Counted from the first letter of the stretch, positions 1-9,621 are shown. The stretch: 64,000 bases of DNA from Acidobacteriota bacterium (GCA_029263395.1 JAJCXO010000234.1:1-64000); one strand, 5' to 3'. Notes: generated by a model from the letters alone, not told the origin. Numbers and translations are program-made.

Positions 1-151
1 GCTTATTTCGGCGGAAGTTCTGCGGCGCAGCAAAAGAGTCCTTACGGTAGCGGACAAACGCCTGTTTTGGTGATTTAGGCGCGAGTATAGCCGAAGCCAA
101 GCACCATTCGAGATCCGATAGACAGCACCTCAATGCTCTTAGCCGACCAAC
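1..151. other. Window edge, no callable gene
   Basis: Two plus-strand frames stay open from the window edge for about 70-80 bases before stopping, so the end of an upstream gene could lie here. Neither tail has a recognisable motif. The rest is the short 3' flank of the minus-strand peptidase gene. No terminator hairpin with a T-run was seen. Confidence 0.3.
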
Positions 152-2182
152 TCAAGCCAACCCGCGACGCTCGAGTAAAGGCTCGATGACCGGTGCCCGA
201 CCGCGGAACTCCTGGTAGAGATCCATCCCCGGTCGCGCCCCACCCTGGCTCAACAAGTGTCGATACTTGCTAGCGGTTGTCGGATCAAACAGGCTGGTTT
301 CGCGAAACGCCTCAAAACCGTCTGCGTCCAACACTTCCGACCACAGGTAACCGTAATAACCCGACGCATAACCACCGGCAAAGATGTGGGAAAAGTAGGT
401 GCTTCGGTAACGCGGCAAGATCTCGTCGATCAACCCGATACGCGCCATCTCACGGGCCTCGAAAGTAGCGGGGGGAAGGTCCGGAGCGGCAGTCAACGTA
501 TGCCAAGCAAGATCGAGATAACAAGCCGCCATGTATTCGACGGTGGCGAAACCCTGATTGAACTTCGCCGACGCCTTCAATTTGGCGATCAAGGCATCAG
601 GAATGACCTCGCCGGTCTCAAAATGTCGGGCGTAAAGACGCAGCACTTCCGGCTCACTCAGCCAATTCTCGAGCACCTGCGACGGAAACTCGACAAAGTC
701 TCGGGGCACATTGGTACCAGACAACGACCCGTAAGTCACGCTGGAGAGCAACCCATGTAAGGCATGGCCAAACTCGTGAAACACCGTTTCGGCGTCTCGG
801 AACGAAAGCAATGACGGACTGTCCTCGGTGGGCGGCGGAAAGTTGAACTCATTGGTGATGATCGGCGCCACATCGCCGTCGAGCTTGGACTGAGAACGCA
901 GCGCGTTCATCCAGGCACCCGGCTTCTTGCTCTCGCGGGCGAAAAAATCCATGTAGATGAGGCCCACATGCGTACCATTCGCCTCGAGGACTTCGAACGC
1001 CTGCTGTTCGGGATGGCGCACCGGTATGCCTTCGAGCTCCCTCACCTCGAGGCCAAAAAGCTTGCGTGCGATCAGGAAGGCACCGTTTCGCACCGCGGTG
1101 AACTCAAAATACGGTCTCAGCTCGTCCTCGTCGAGCGCAAAGCGCGCTTGCCGCACCTTCTCGGCGTAATAGCGCCAATCCCAACCACGCAAAGTGTCGT
1201 CCAACCCGTCGTCATGCATCATGGCCTGCAGGGCGTCGCGCTCGGCCTTGGCCATGCGCAATGCCGACGGCCACATCTTGTCCAGCAGCTCATAAACCCG
1301 TTCGGGGGTCTCGGCCATGGCATCGGACAGCACATAGTGGGCGTGGCTGCTGTAACCCAGCAGTCCAGCTCGTTCACAGCGCAACGCCGCGAGCCGGGTC
1401 AAGGTGGCGTTGTTGTCGTGCTCATCGGCATTGTCACCCCGCCGCGCGTAGGCCTCGAATATCCGCTGCCGAAGCTCGCGATTCGGCGAGTACTGCAAAA
1501 ACGGTTCGATGCTGGGCTGCGCTAGGGTAAACGACCAGCCGTCCTCATGACCACGACGCCGGGCCTCACTCGCTGCCGCGGCTACCAGGCTGCCAGGAAG
1601 ATTGCCGAGATCCACACCTCGTATCACGTGGACCTCGAAGCTATTGGTGTCGGCCAACAGATTCTGCGCGAAGGTCTGCGACAGTAGAGCAATCTCACTG
1701 TTGATCGCTCGCAAACGTCCCTGTGCGGACGTCTCGAGATTAGCACCGGCGCGCACAAAACTCTTGTACGTCTCGTCCAAGAGGCGACGTTGCTCGGGGT
1801 TCAACGACAGGCGTTCTGCCTGCTGGAAAACCTCGTCGACGCGAGCAAACAGAGTCGCGTCAAGTGAAATGTCATCACGATGGGCTGCTAGCTCCGGGGC
1901 AATCTGCCGCGCCAAGTCGCGGATCTCATCATTCGAGTTGGAGCTGTTGAGACCAAAAAACACTCGTGAAATACGAATCAATCTTTGACCGCAGCGTTCT
2001 AGCTGTTCGATCGTATTGGAAAAATCCGGCACCTCCTGGCAGGCAGTGATGGCGTCAACTTGGGCTCTTTCTTCGGCCATCGCGGCACGGAAGGCGGGCA
2101 GATAGTGGCTCGTCTCAATCGCCCCAAAGGGCGGCACGCCGAAGGGTGTATCCCAGTCGGCTAGTAGCGGATTCGAAGTCAT
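152..2182 (-). CDS. M3 family zinc oligopeptidase (oligopeptidase A / dipeptidyl carboxypeptidase type)
   Basis: Encodes a predicted cytosolic zinc metallopeptidase of the thimet oligopeptidase family, which degrades short peptides, including cleaved signal peptides. The zinc motif HEFGHALHG is at about residues 469-477 of a 676-residue product, the usual length and motif position for OpdA/Dcp. The conserved Tyr/Gly-rich C-terminal segment YASGYYGYLWSEVLDADGF is present. The frame opens further upstream at 2251, but the ATG at 2182 (MTSNPLLADW) gives the normal family N-terminus and is preferred. No signal peptide is seen. It diverges from the sigma-factor gene at 2383, so the 200 bp between them must carry promoters for both. 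OpdA and Dcp cannot be separated by eye, so no symbol is given. Confidence 0.93.
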   Translation of the reverse strand: MTSNPLLADWDTPFGVPPFGAIETSHYLPAFRAAMAEERAQVDAITACQEVPDFSNTIEQLERCGQRLIRISRVFFGLNSSNSNDEIRDLARQIAPELAAHRDDISLDATLFARVDEVFQQAERLSLNPEQRRLLDETYKSFVRAGANLETSAQGRLRAINSEIALLSQTFAQNLLADTNSFEVHVIRGVDLGNLPGSLVAAAASEARRRGHEDGWSFTLAQPSIEPFLQYSPNRELRQRIFEAYARRGDNADEHDNNATLTRLAALRCERAGLLGYSSHAHYVLSDAMAETPERVYELLDKMWPSALRMAKAERDALQAMMHDDGLDDTLRGWDWRYYAEKVRQARFALDEDELRPYFEFTAVRNGAFLIARKLFGLEVRELEGIPVRHPEQQAFEVLEANGTHVGLIYMDFFARESKKPGAWMNALRSQSKLDGDVAPIITNEFNFPPPTEDSPSLLSFRDAETVFHEFGHALHGLLSSVTYGSLSGTNVPRDFVEFPSQVLENWLSEPEVLRLYARHFETGEVIPDALIAKLKASAKFNQGFATVEYMAACYLDLAWHTLTAAPDLPPATFEAREMARIGLIDEILPRYRSTYFSHIFAGGYASGYYGYLWSEVLDADGFEAFRETSLFDPTTASKYRHLLSQGGARPGMDLYQEFRGRAPVIEPLLERRGLA

Positions 2183-2382
2183 AATGTGCTGAATCCCGGT
2201 GTCGTTAGCTATAGTGGGCCCTAAAGAAGGAAAGGTCCTGATGCTCCCCAAAGGCTTCGGCGGGGGCGATATCTTCTCACGTTCCGGTCAGGCCGCCGCG
2301 CTTGATCGGTGGGTCGTGAAAGAAATCCACACGAATCTCAGAAAGAACGAAGGATTCGGCGAAAAACCGCCTCTTACGGACG

Positions 2383-3042
2383 ATGGTTGTTGAATTCCGC
2401 CAACGCGGTGACCAAATTCGTGAAGACAAGATTCTCGTTCGACGCCTGTTGGCAGGAGACGAGCAGGCCTTCGATCGCCTGTTCGACGACTACTTCAACG
2501 CCGTCTTTCGATTTGCCCTGACACGCCTCGACTTCGATGAGACCCTGGCACAAGAAATGGTTCAAGCTACCGTGTTGAAAGCCATCGAAAAGCTCGATAC
2601 CTATCGCGGCGAGGCCGCATTCTTCAGCTGGTTATGCAGTATTTGCCGCTTCGAAATCACTGCCCACTTTCGACGGGAAAATCGCACTCCAACCATGGTC
2701 GAGCTGGTCGAAAACACACCGGAGACCCGCACGCTGCTAGATATGTTGGCGGAAGGCACCACCGGCCCCGAAGACACGTTACGGCGGAAAGAGCTGGTTC
2801 GCCTTGTACACTTGACTCTTGACCACTTGCCGCCCCGTTACGGGCGTGCCCTGGAGTGGAAATACTTCGAGGGCCTTTCGGTCAAAGACATCGCCGAACG
2901 TCTCGAGGTGAGCCCAAAGGCTGCAGAATCTGTCATGACACGAGCAAGAGATGCGTTCCGCAATGGCTTCAGCGCACTGGTGAAGAATCTAGGAAGTGGC
3001 TATCTCGGCCTCCGTACAGCACCTGAGACAAGGAACGTCTAA
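2383..3042 (+). CDS. ECF-type RNA polymerase sigma factor
   Basis: A 219-residue group IV sigma factor. Region 2 is at about residues 20-95, with AFDRLFDDYFNAVFRFAL and the WLCSICRFEITAHFRRENR segment of regions 2.3-2.4. Region 4 is at about 140-195, with LDHLPPRYGRALEWKYFEG followed by the helix-turn-helix VKDIAERLEVSPKAAESVM. The stop codon overlaps the start of the FecR-like gene (TAATG), so the two are translationally coupled, as is usual for an ECF factor and its membrane regulator. The likely role is iron- or nutrient-responsive cell-surface signalling, judged from the FecR partner and the TonB-dependent receptor nearby. The target promoters cannot be named. Confidence 0.93.
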   Translation: MVVEFRQRGDQIREDKILVRRLLAGDEQAFDRLFDDYFNAVFRFALTRLDFDETLAQEMVQATVLKAIEKLDTYRGEAAFFSWLCSICRFEITAHFRRENRTPTMVELVENTPETRTLLDMLAEGTTGPEDTLRRKELVRLVHLTLDHLPPRYGRALEWKYFEGLSVKDIAERLEVSPKAAESVMTRARDAFRNGFSALVKNLGSGYLGLRTAPETRNV

Positions 3043-4124
3043 TGGTGTCCGAACAAGGGAAACGCCCCGACTCAGAAGCGCGGGAAGCCGAACTACCGGA
3101 TAACAGTCGATCGCGGGAAGACAGCGGATCGACCGATGATCCAGCACTGCGCTGGTTGCAGCTTGCGGGACCACGGCCGGACGCCCCCAGGCGGGCACTA
3201 GCCGAGATCAAGCGCACGGCCTATCCTGCCTGGCAAGAGAAGGTCGCAGCGGTGGCCAAATCGCGACGGCAACGCCGAGGCCGCATCTTGGCTCTTGCTG
3301 CCAGCGTGCTACTGAGCGTGAGCGGTATTCTGCTGTGGCGCCAAGGATTGGACCGCCTGCCGGAAAAAACCGAAGGACCTCGCGTCGCAACGGTTGAGAT
3401 CGCACACCTCGCAGACTATTCGACGAGCGGACAATCCAAGTCTGTCCTGACTGCCGACATGACTCTCAGTCCCGGGTCGACAGTTGAAACTGGGGCCGAC
3501 GGTTGGGCAAGACTGAGTCTTTCAACAGGCTCCTCGGTTCGACTCGGTGCCGACACCACCCTGCGGATCAACTCCACAGCCGACCTCGCACTGCTCCACG
3601 GAGCCGTCTATATGGACACCGGCCCGGCAGTCACCGGCACCACAGTGGCCATCGAGACCCCCTTCGGTATCGCCCGGGACATTGGCACCCAATTCGAAGT
3701 GCGGTTGCTCTCGGAAGGCTTGAGGGTTCAAGTCCGGGAAGGTGAAGTAGAAGTCGATCTGGGCGATACAACCCACAGCGCACCAGCAGGGACCCTACTG
3801 ACCATCGATAAGAACGGCATCGTGGAGCATGAAGACATCCCACACCACGGTACAGCCTGGAGTTGGATACTCGACACCTCTCCAGTCTTCGAACTCGAAG
3901 GCCGCAACCTCGGTGAGTTCCTCGACTGGGTAGCCCGGGAGACCGGCTGGCAACTCTCCTTCAGCGATCCGCAGCTCGAGCGGGAAGTCCGGAACACCAT
4001 CGGCCACGGCTCTCTCGGCAACTTGAGACCCGATCAGGCTCTCAGTGCTGTTTTGACGACCTCTGGCTTCGACTACCGCCTGATCGACGGCACGGTTGTT
4101 ATCGGACGCAGTCCAGCGCCTTGA
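3042..4124 (+). CDS. FecR-domain membrane regulator with C-terminal STN-like domain
   Basis: A 360-residue protein. A charged cytosolic N-terminus of about 85 residues is followed by one membrane helix (about 86-102, ILALAASVLLSVSGILLW). A periplasmic FecR domain (about 110-250) contains the GARGWARL-like and TPFGIARDIGTQFEV segments typical of the family. The last 80 residues (FLDWVARETGWQLSFSDP ... ALSAVLTTSGFDYRLIDG) resemble the STN/secretin short domain found at the N-terminus of signalling TonB receptors. FecR proteins receive a signal from such receptors and control their cognate sigma factor. The overlap with the ECF gene supports that pairing. Having an STN-like fold on the anti-sigma side as well as on the receptor at 4208-6868 is notable. 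Confidence 0.9.
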   Translation: MVSEQGKRPDSEAREAELPDNSRSREDSGSTDDPALRWLQLAGPRPDAPRRALAEIKRTAYPAWQEKVAAVAKSRRQRRGRILALAASVLLSVSGILLWRQGLDRLPEKTEGPRVATVEIAHLADYSTSGQSKSVLTADMTLSPGSTVETGADGWARLSLSTGSSVRLGADTTLRINSTADLALLHGAVYMDTGPAVTGTTVAIETPFGIARDIGTQFEVRLLSEGLRVQVREGEVEVDLGDTTHSAPAGTLLTIDKNGIVEHEDIPHHGTAWSWILDTSPVFELEGRNLGEFLDWVARETGWQLSFSDPQLEREVRNTIGHGSLGNLRPDQALSAVLTTSGFDYRLIDGTVVIGRSPAP

Positions 4125-4207
4125 TGGATCAACCAACCGATCGATCACAGCCTGACGGGTAACCGGATAACTAATCCAACAGGACACTAGGCCAAGCGCG
4201 TGGCGAA

Positions 4208-6868
4208 CTAAAACACCCAGCGGACCCCGAAGCTCGGGGCGATCGGCGACCAGTGTTTATCTTTCTTTTCGACTTGGACCTCGCCGCTGTCGGTGGTTTC
4301 GAAGTTGACATCGAAGCCACGAACATTCCGCGCATCGGTAAGGTTTTGGATGTCGAAAAAAAGCTCCAGCTCACCGCGACGGATCTCGAAACGACGACTG
4401 CCCCGCAGATCCACCCGGCGATAGTCTGACAGTCGTTCGCCGTACAGTGGGCCAAGCACCGGGGTAACCTCCGAAGCGTCATCCGGTCCTACCTGGTTTC
4501 GGGCCGCGATAGCGGTTGTCGGCCAGCCGCGACGCAACTCAAAGGCCAGGTTGAGTTGCCATTGCCAAGGCGCTCGGTAGCGCAAATCGAGTTTCAACGC
4601 AAAGGGTTGATCGATGTTCCGCGGCACCGTAAGCTGATCGATCTGGTCTTCGATTCGAGCCCGACTAACACTCGCTAACCAGTCGACCCGGTCGCCGAGG
4701 CTACCGGATAACGAAAGCTCGAGGCCTGAGGATCGACTGCTGGACGGCACGACGCGCACTCGATCGGCCTCGATTTCAGGGGCGAGACTGATCGGGTCGA
4801 AAAGATTCTCGAAGCGGGGGCGCGGATCCGAGATGTGGTGATCATAAATCTCAGCACGCATGGTGATCGGTCGGCGCTTGGACGCTGCCTCGGGTTCGAA
4901 GACATGTTCATACCCGACGATCCGGTGTTCGGCGCGCTCAGCCGGGAAAAACTGTGTCACACCGTCTTCTACTTGTAGCTCGTAAACTCGTTGGCTCTGG
5001 TAAAAATACCCCCAGGCCAACAGCCATCGACTTCGAGAGCTGGCTTGGTAGCTCAAGCTGAACCGCGGACTGATGTGCTCGTCGTCGAGAATTGTGTTTT
5101 CATCAAAGCGAACGCCGACATCCGCGGTGACCCGGGCCGAAGGACGAATCCGGTCGGTGAAGTACACCGCAATTTGTTCACCTTCGAACCGCTGATCAAA
5201 ACGTGTTGTCCCTTCTCTCGGCTGGTCTCGGATTGCTGCCAGGGGATCGGCGAGATCGCGGTCATGGATGTAGTCGTAGTCAACGTCTAGCCGACGTAGC
5301 TCGAAACCCCACTTGAGATCATGGCGCTCGGCTGCTTTTGCCGCCCAATCCTGGGCGACGGCAGCCCCCCTGAGAAACCGACGATCACGCAGGGCAAACT
5401 CGATCGCTTCGGCCAAGGTGTCGCCTCGGCGATCCCGTTCGATCCGGCTGTAAGAGGCTCGACTTTCGATCGTCAGGCCGCGCTGCAAAACGTGCAGATG
5501 ACTGAGCCAGACGTAGGCGTTGACATAACTGGTCTGAAATTGGATCAGGTCGATCTCTTCTTCGTCGTCCCCATCGTCTGAAACTTCGAGCTCACCGGTC
5601 TGCTCGGTGAAATCGAGCTCGTCTTCTGAGACCAGGAGGTTGGCTCGTAGGCTCTTGTTTGGTGCGAGCGTAAAATCGACTTTGCCGAAGAGGTCGGAAA
5701 ATCGTGGGTCTCGGGGTTCGTTCCCGACAGTCGAAGCGAGCTCGAACGAACCCAGTCGAAACGCACCCAACCAATGGCCCCGCTCCTCCGGTAGTGTGCC
5801 CGAGTGGGCAGCTACCGCGTGCAGCACGCTCAGACCAAGCTCGGTACGTTGTCGCCAATCCGGCTCTCGAGTGGTCAGTTCGAGCACCCCGCCCATGCGA
5901 TCGCCGTATTGGGCAGGGAAGCCGCCGGTGAGCAGTCGTGCGCTGCCAATGGTGTCGGGAGCCAGGATGCTGAGGGCGCTGTCAAAATCCTTGAGATGAT
6001 ACGGCTCGAGAATCTCGAAGCCGTCGAGCGTGACCATCACCTCATCGGCACGACCGCCACGAATGTGGAATTTGGCCGACAGATCATTACCCGTGGTGCC
6101 GGGCAACATCGTCAACGGCCGCAGTACATCGTCACCAACGCTCGGCATGGCGAGGAGTTGTGCCCGTTCGAAGTTGAGGGTCGAAATTTCGCCCGCGAAC
6201 AATCCAGAGGTGCGGGCGCGTACGTCAATCTCCTCGATCGTCAATGGGATCGGCTGCAACTCGATAGCGAGGGCGGTGACCGCCTCCGGCGTCACCTGGA
6301 TCTCGGACTGCAGCACCACATACCCTGGCTGGCTGGCCTGCAGAAAGTAACGACCGGCGACGACACCGGGGAGTCGAAACCTACCTTCGCCGTCGGTTGT
6401 AGTCTCGTGGTCACCCTCGACGATCTCGACCGTCACACCGGGCAGGACCCGGCCGCTGGTCCGTTCCCGAACCCGTCCTTCAACCACCGATTCCGCCGCG
6501 GACGCCGGCACAACGAGCAACACTCCCCCTGCACCCAACCGGGCAGCGAGGCCGTGGGGCCGCAGCAGCTCGTCGAGGATCAACCGGGGGTCGCCGACCG
6601 TAGGCTCGACGGTCACCCGCATATCGGGCCGCACCACACGGTCGGTAAAAACCAGCTCCAAGCCTAAATCGGTCAGCGTCAGGAGCGCTTGTTGGAGCGT
6701 TTGACCAGCAAAGGTGGCAGCCGGCACACTGGGTTCAGCGGCGTTCGCTCGCGGTGCCGCTGAAACCGCCAGCATGAACCCACAGATCCACAACAGCACC
6801 GTTGGCCGCAGGAACGCCGTTCGGCGCAACGCGTGTTGTTGAAATCTTGTCGAAACAGCCTGGATCAC
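4208..6868 (-). CDS. TonB-dependent receptor with STN and carboxypeptidase-regulatory domains
   Basis: An 886-residue outer-membrane receptor. A signal peptide ends near residue 43 (AAPRANA). An STN domain lies at about 50-105 (LQQALLTLTDLGLELVFTDR), a carboxypeptidase-regulatory-like beta-sandwich at about 128-205 (GRVLPGVTVEIVEGD, DGEGRFRLPGVVAG), and a plug at about 215-330 (FHIRGGRADEVMVTLDGFEI, GGFPAQYGDRMGGVLELTT). The rest is a beta-barrel ending in a C-terminal Phe (VRWVF), the usual signal for outer-membrane insertion. The STN domain marks it as a transducer type able to signal to a FecR protein, and the ECF/FecR pair lies just downstream in convergent orientation. The ligand is unknown. 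There is no TonB, ExbB or ExbD gene in the window. Confidence 0.93.
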   Translation of the reverse strand: MIQAVSTRFQQHALRRTAFLRPTVLLWICGFMLAVSAAPRANAAEPSVPAATFAGQTLQQALLTLTDLGLELVFTDRVVRPDMRVTVEPTVGDPRLILDELLRPHGLAARLGAGGVLLVVPASAAESVVEGRVRERTSGRVLPGVTVEIVEGDHETTTDGEGRFRLPGVVAGRYFLQASQPGYVVLQSEIQVTPEAVTALAIELQPIPLTIEEIDVRARTSGLFAGEISTLNFERAQLLAMPSVGDDVLRPLTMLPGTTGNDLSAKFHIRGGRADEVMVTLDGFEILEPYHLKDFDSALSILAPDTIGSARLLTGGFPAQYGDRMGGVLELTTREPDWRQRTELGLSVLHAVAAHSGTLPEERGHWLGAFRLGSFELASTVGNEPRDPRFSDLFGKVDFTLAPNKSLRANLLVSEDELDFTEQTGELEVSDDGDDEEEIDLIQFQTSYVNAYVWLSHLHVLQRGLTIESRASYSRIERDRRGDTLAEAIEFALRDRRFLRGAAVAQDWAAKAAERHDLKWGFELRRLDVDYDYIHDRDLADPLAAIRDQPREGTTRFDQRFEGEQIAVYFTDRIRPSARVTADVGVRFDENTILDDEHISPRFSLSYQASSRSRWLLAWGYFYQSQRVYELQVEDGVTQFFPAERAEHRIVGYEHVFEPEAASKRRPITMRAEIYDHHISDPRPRFENLFDPISLAPEIEADRVRVVPSSSRSSGLELSLSGSLGDRVDWLASVSRARIEDQIDQLTVPRNIDQPFALKLDLRYRAPWQWQLNLAFELRRGWPTTAIAARNQVGPDDASEVTPVLGPLYGERLSDYRRVDLRGSRRFEIRRGELELFFDIQNLTDARNVRGFDVNFETTDSGEVQVEKKDKHWSPIAPSFGVRWVF

Positions 6869-7131
6869 GGCTGGAAATCTTAGCGGGACCTAGAACACCT
6901 GTCGACTCGGGCCCAATCTAGGCTACTCCGACAGATCGGACGCCTGTTTTCCGACTTCTACAAGGCGTAGGCGTCGAGGGCGCTTGGTGGAAGCCAGTCA
7001 ACAAACTTCGACGCCTCAAGAAACCGGCCAAGTCAACATAGAGAGTCATTGAGTTGCGACGGTCGTAGGATGCAAGAGCTTCCTTGACTACGAGCCGATC
7101 GCCTTGAATAGATGGACTCTCCACGGCGTTG
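6869..7131. other. Intergenic region upstream of the TonB receptor gene
   Basis: A 263-bp stretch without a credible gene. It separates the 5' end of the minus-strand receptor gene from the 3' end of the minus-strand lipoprotein gene, so it should hold the receptor's promoter. No Fur-like palindrome or terminator with a T-run was recognised. Confidence 0.4.
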
Positions 7132-7569
7132 TTAAGAGGGAACCTTCTTGAGGTCGTAGCGGCTCGAGGCATCTGGAAAACTTGTCGGAGGCGCGTCGGA
7201 CCCGTCGTCCACGGCCAAGGTGAGTGTCCCGTCCTCAATCTTGAAGATGGCGAAGACCACATGGCCGATGTCCTTCGCTGGTGGCGAACTATTCTTGATA
7301 ATGGCGCGTAGCTGCAGTGGGTCTTCGCCGGCTGGCAATGTAAAGGTCGTCTCATACCAAAAGTCTGTTCGCGCATGAAAACGGAGCGAGTTACCCGTAA
7401 TGGTTACTGAGATTTTGCCTGGCGGCCCTTCGCCTTCCCAATAGCCCTGGAGACGGTCCAGATCGGAAGTGGTTCGTAGGTGGGTGGAACAACCGGCTTG
7501 CAGACAAAGGAGAAGACACGGTATCAGCAGGAAAGACACCGTGAAGCCGAGTGATGCTTTGAAGATCAT
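7132..7569 (-). CDS. Small predicted lipoprotein, function unknown
   Basis: A 145-residue protein with a lipoprotein signal peptide: a hydrophobic stretch at residues 8-24 ends in the lipobox LQAGC, with the acceptor Cys at about 27. The mature part reads like a small beta-sandwich (LQGYWEGEGPPGKISVTITGN, ETTFTLPAGEDPLQLRAIIK, IEDGTLTLAVDDG). This recalls the short lipocalin-like domains that begin with a Trp-x-Gly segment and measure the effect of a compound on mass or energy terms, but that family call is weak. It stands alone on its strand with about 330 bp of empty DNA upstream. Confidence 0.65.
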   Translation of the reverse strand: MIFKASLGFTVSFLLIPCLLLCLQAGCSTHLRTTSDLDRLQGYWEGEGPPGKISVTITGNSLRFHARTDFWYETTFTLPAGEDPLQLRAIIKNSSPPAKDIGHVVFAIFKIEDGTLTLAVDDGSDAPPTSFPDASSRYDLKKVPS

Positions 7570-7904
7570 GTTCGTTTCTGTTCCGCTAGCTGTCGATCAA
7601 AGGATGTGCGCAGGAACTCTCCTGGCATGAATGCTGTCCGCAGGCACTGTATACCACCAGCGTTCTCGCACCTGTGGCCGAGTTGATTCTGAGCTGTAGA
7701 AAGCCTGTAAAACAATGCGGGTGCCGCAGACGTACCGCAGAGTGGCATGCGGCTCAAGGGTGCGCCATCTTTGCGGTTTCCGTTTCTAGATGGCAGGGTT
7801 CTGCGCACAATCTCGTGAACAGGGTTGGTGAGGTACAGAACCGTCTTGCGCCAAGGATATAGTCCCGAAGACGAGATCAGGAACCATGAACGAGAGGTAA
7901 AACC
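7570..7904. other. Intergenic region between divergent lipoprotein genes
   Basis: About 335 bp with no convincing gene on either strand. It must carry promoters for both divergent lipoprotein genes. Immediately before the PD40 gene there is a five-codon mini-ORF (ATG at 7885, Met-Asn-Glu-Arg-stop) that contains the GAGAGG ribosome-binding site of the next gene. Confidence 0.4.
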
Positions 7905-8900
7905 ATGAAGCTAGGGCCCCCGCGAAGATTCAACGAAGGTACTTTATCCGCGCTGATGGGATGCTTGGCGCTGCTTGGGAGCCAAAGCCTGGCTGGATGT
8001 CTCGGCCACTCCGGGGACCAGGAGACAGCCCCTGAATCCGCCGCTAAATCCGCCCCTGAATCCGCCCCTGAATCCCACTTTTACTTCCACCAGACTCCTC
8101 CTCAACAGGTTCCTGAGATCTTTGCCCCGGGGGAGATTTCTTTGCCGGACCGTGGCGAGTTCGCCTCTGTGTTCTCGGCGGACGGTACTGAGTTCATCTT
8201 CGGCGTTAGTGAAGGCAAAAGCGCCGAGATCCGCTCCGCGCGATTGATCGGCGAGACCTGGGCCGAGCCTCGGACGATCGTCTCCCACGACCGCTACAGC
8301 TTCATGGACGCCGCCTTGTCTCCGGACGAAACCAAGCTCTATTACATCTCGAACCAGCCCCTCGACGGCAAGGGCGAACCGAAGGATCCTGATCTCTGGT
8401 TCTCGGTTCGGACGGAAGACGGCTGGGGACCGCCACAAAACGCCGGTCCAGTGCTCAACTCCGATCGAACCGAGTACTACGTATCGTTTACCGACGAGGG
8501 AACCCTCTACTTCACTTCGAATCGCGCGGCAGCCGAGGGCCAAGAGATCAACTTCGACATCCACGCGGCCTCCATGGTCGACGGTGAATTTCAAAAGCCG
8601 GTGCGGCTTGGGGACTCCGTGAACTCGGAGGGATATGACGGGGACGTCTTCGTGGCACCGGACGAGTCTTATCTCATCTTCTCCTCTGGTCGCACAGATG
8701 GTCTGGGGGAGGGCGATCTCTATATAAGTTTCCGGATGGCAAATGGAGAGTGGACAGAAGCGAAGAATATGGGGGCCGAGATCAACACCGAAGCTCAGGA
8801 CTACTGTCCTTTTGTGACTCGGGACGGTCGCTACTTCTTCTTCTCCAGCAAACGGGACATTTATTGGGTCGATGCGTCGATCCTCGACACGTATCGCTGA
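7905..8900 (+). CDS. PD40 (TolB-like) beta-propeller lipoprotein
   Basis: A 331-residue predicted lipoprotein. The signal peptide ends in the lipobox LAGC with Cys about 32. A Ser-Ala-Pro-Glu-rich linker (about 40-58) is built from tandem copies of Pro-Glu-Ser-Ala. The rest consists of PD40/WD40-like blades with the typical x-LSPDETKLYYISNQ, TDEGTLYFTSNR, APDESYLIFSSGR and TRDGRYFFFSSKR strands. Such proteins are extracytoplasmic and act in binding or as TolB-like adaptors. No catalytic residues are visible. GAGAGG eight bases before the ATG is a good ribosome-binding site. Substrate and partner are unknown. Confidence 0.85.
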   Translation: MKLGPPRRFNEGTLSALMGCLALLGSQSLAGCLGHSGDQETAPESAAKSAPESAPESHFYFHQTPPQQVPEIFAPGEISLPDRGEFASVFSADGTEFIFGVSEGKSAEIRSARLIGETWAEPRTIVSHDRYSFMDAALSPDETKLYYISNQPLDGKGEPKDPDLWFSVRTEDGWGPPQNAGPVLNSDRTEYYVSFTDEGTLYFTSNRAAAEGQEINFDIHAASMVDGEFQKPVRLGDSVNSEGYDGDVFVAPDESYLIFSSGRTDGLGEGDLYISFRMANGEWTEAKNMGAEINTEAQDYCPFVTRDGRYFFFSSKRDIYWVDASILDTYR

Positions 8901-8907
8901 GGCCCTA

Positions 8908-9453
8908 TTACCTCATCCCGTTGCTTGGGACCAGGCAACCCCCCTCTTCGCAGGCTGACGGCTCCAGATCACTTTCACCGTCCTCTTGCAGCCGCGCTTC
9001 TTGAAGCAGGCCCATGATCTCGGCTCCCAGGGCGAGGTCATCCACGGAGCCGAACGCCTTTTTCCTCAGCCGTCCCTTCCGGTCGATGAGTAGGAGTGTC
9101 GGGGTGCCGCGCAATTCGTAGGCCGCCATCGTTTTCGGAACGTCACGACCCGATGGTGCGTCCATAGCTATGGGAAAGCCGATCCGATACTCGTGGAGGA
9201 ATGCTTCGAGAGCTTCGCGGCGGCCTTGGACGTCATGATGCTCGAAGACACAGTGAAGGCCGATGACGGCGACGTCGTCTGGGCTGAAGGTATCGGCGAT
9301 GCGTCGGGCCTGAGGCAGGCCGTGGGAGACACAACCGGGGCAGAGCATCTGAAACGCCTCGATAGCCACCACCTTGCCGCGTAGGTCGCGGAGAGTTAAT
9401 GGTTGCTCGGTGTTGAGCCAGTGGCTCGTCATGAGCTCGGGGGCAACGATCAT
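8908..9453 (-). CDS. Thioredoxin-fold redoxin (TlpA/AhpC-TSA-like)
   Basis: A 181-residue thioredoxin-fold protein. The redox motif CPGC (about residues 38-41, after VVAIEAFQML) is followed by a peroxiredoxin-like strand (VAVIGLHCVFEHH) and the cis-proline loop (LRGTPTLLLIDRKGRLRK). There is no signal peptide, so a cytosolic location is likely, unlike membrane-attached TlpA. A second Cys pair (CEEGGC) lies in the C-terminal tail and could act as a resolving or metal-binding pair. The gene converges on the PD40 gene with only 7 bp between them. The specific substrate cannot be read from the sequence. Confidence 0.83.
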   Translation of the reverse strand: MIVAPELMTSHWLNTEQPLTLRDLRGKVVAIEAFQMLCPGCVSHGLPQARRIADTFSPDDVAVIGLHCVFEHHDVQGRREALEAFLHEYRIGFPIAMDAPSGRDVPKTMAAYELRGTPTLLLIDRKGRLRKKAFGSVDDLALGAEIMGLLQEARLQEDGESDLEPSACEEGGCLVPSNGMR

Positions 9454-9605
9454 GCGTCGTCTCCTCGGTGCGCAACGTGCCTCGAGTCGTTGGCGGCTCG
9501 CGGTTCTAACGTCGCCTGAACATGGTTGGTTCGTCGTTGAGTTAGTGATTATAGTTTCGACTGCTAGCTGAGCCCAGTCGCACTCTCCGACACCCCTGGC
9601 AGGGG

Positions 9606-9621
9606 CTCGGCTAAAGCCGAG
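9606..9621. other. GC-rich hairpin in intergenic DNA
   Basis: A perfect 6-bp inverted repeat (CTCGGC / GCCGAG) around a TAAA loop, with a further partly paired outer stem (CACCCC ... GGGTG). There is no T-run on either side, so it is not a canonical intrinsic terminator. Confidence 0.35.

Noticed and set aside
5804-6667. 287-residue frame opposite the TonB receptor gene
   Set aside because: The receptor domains (STN, regulatory, plug) cover the same bases on the other strand.
6918-7376. 152-residue minus-strand frame overlapping the small lipoprotein gene
   Set aside because: The lipoprotein frame has a clear signal peptide and lipobox; this frame has none and poor composition.
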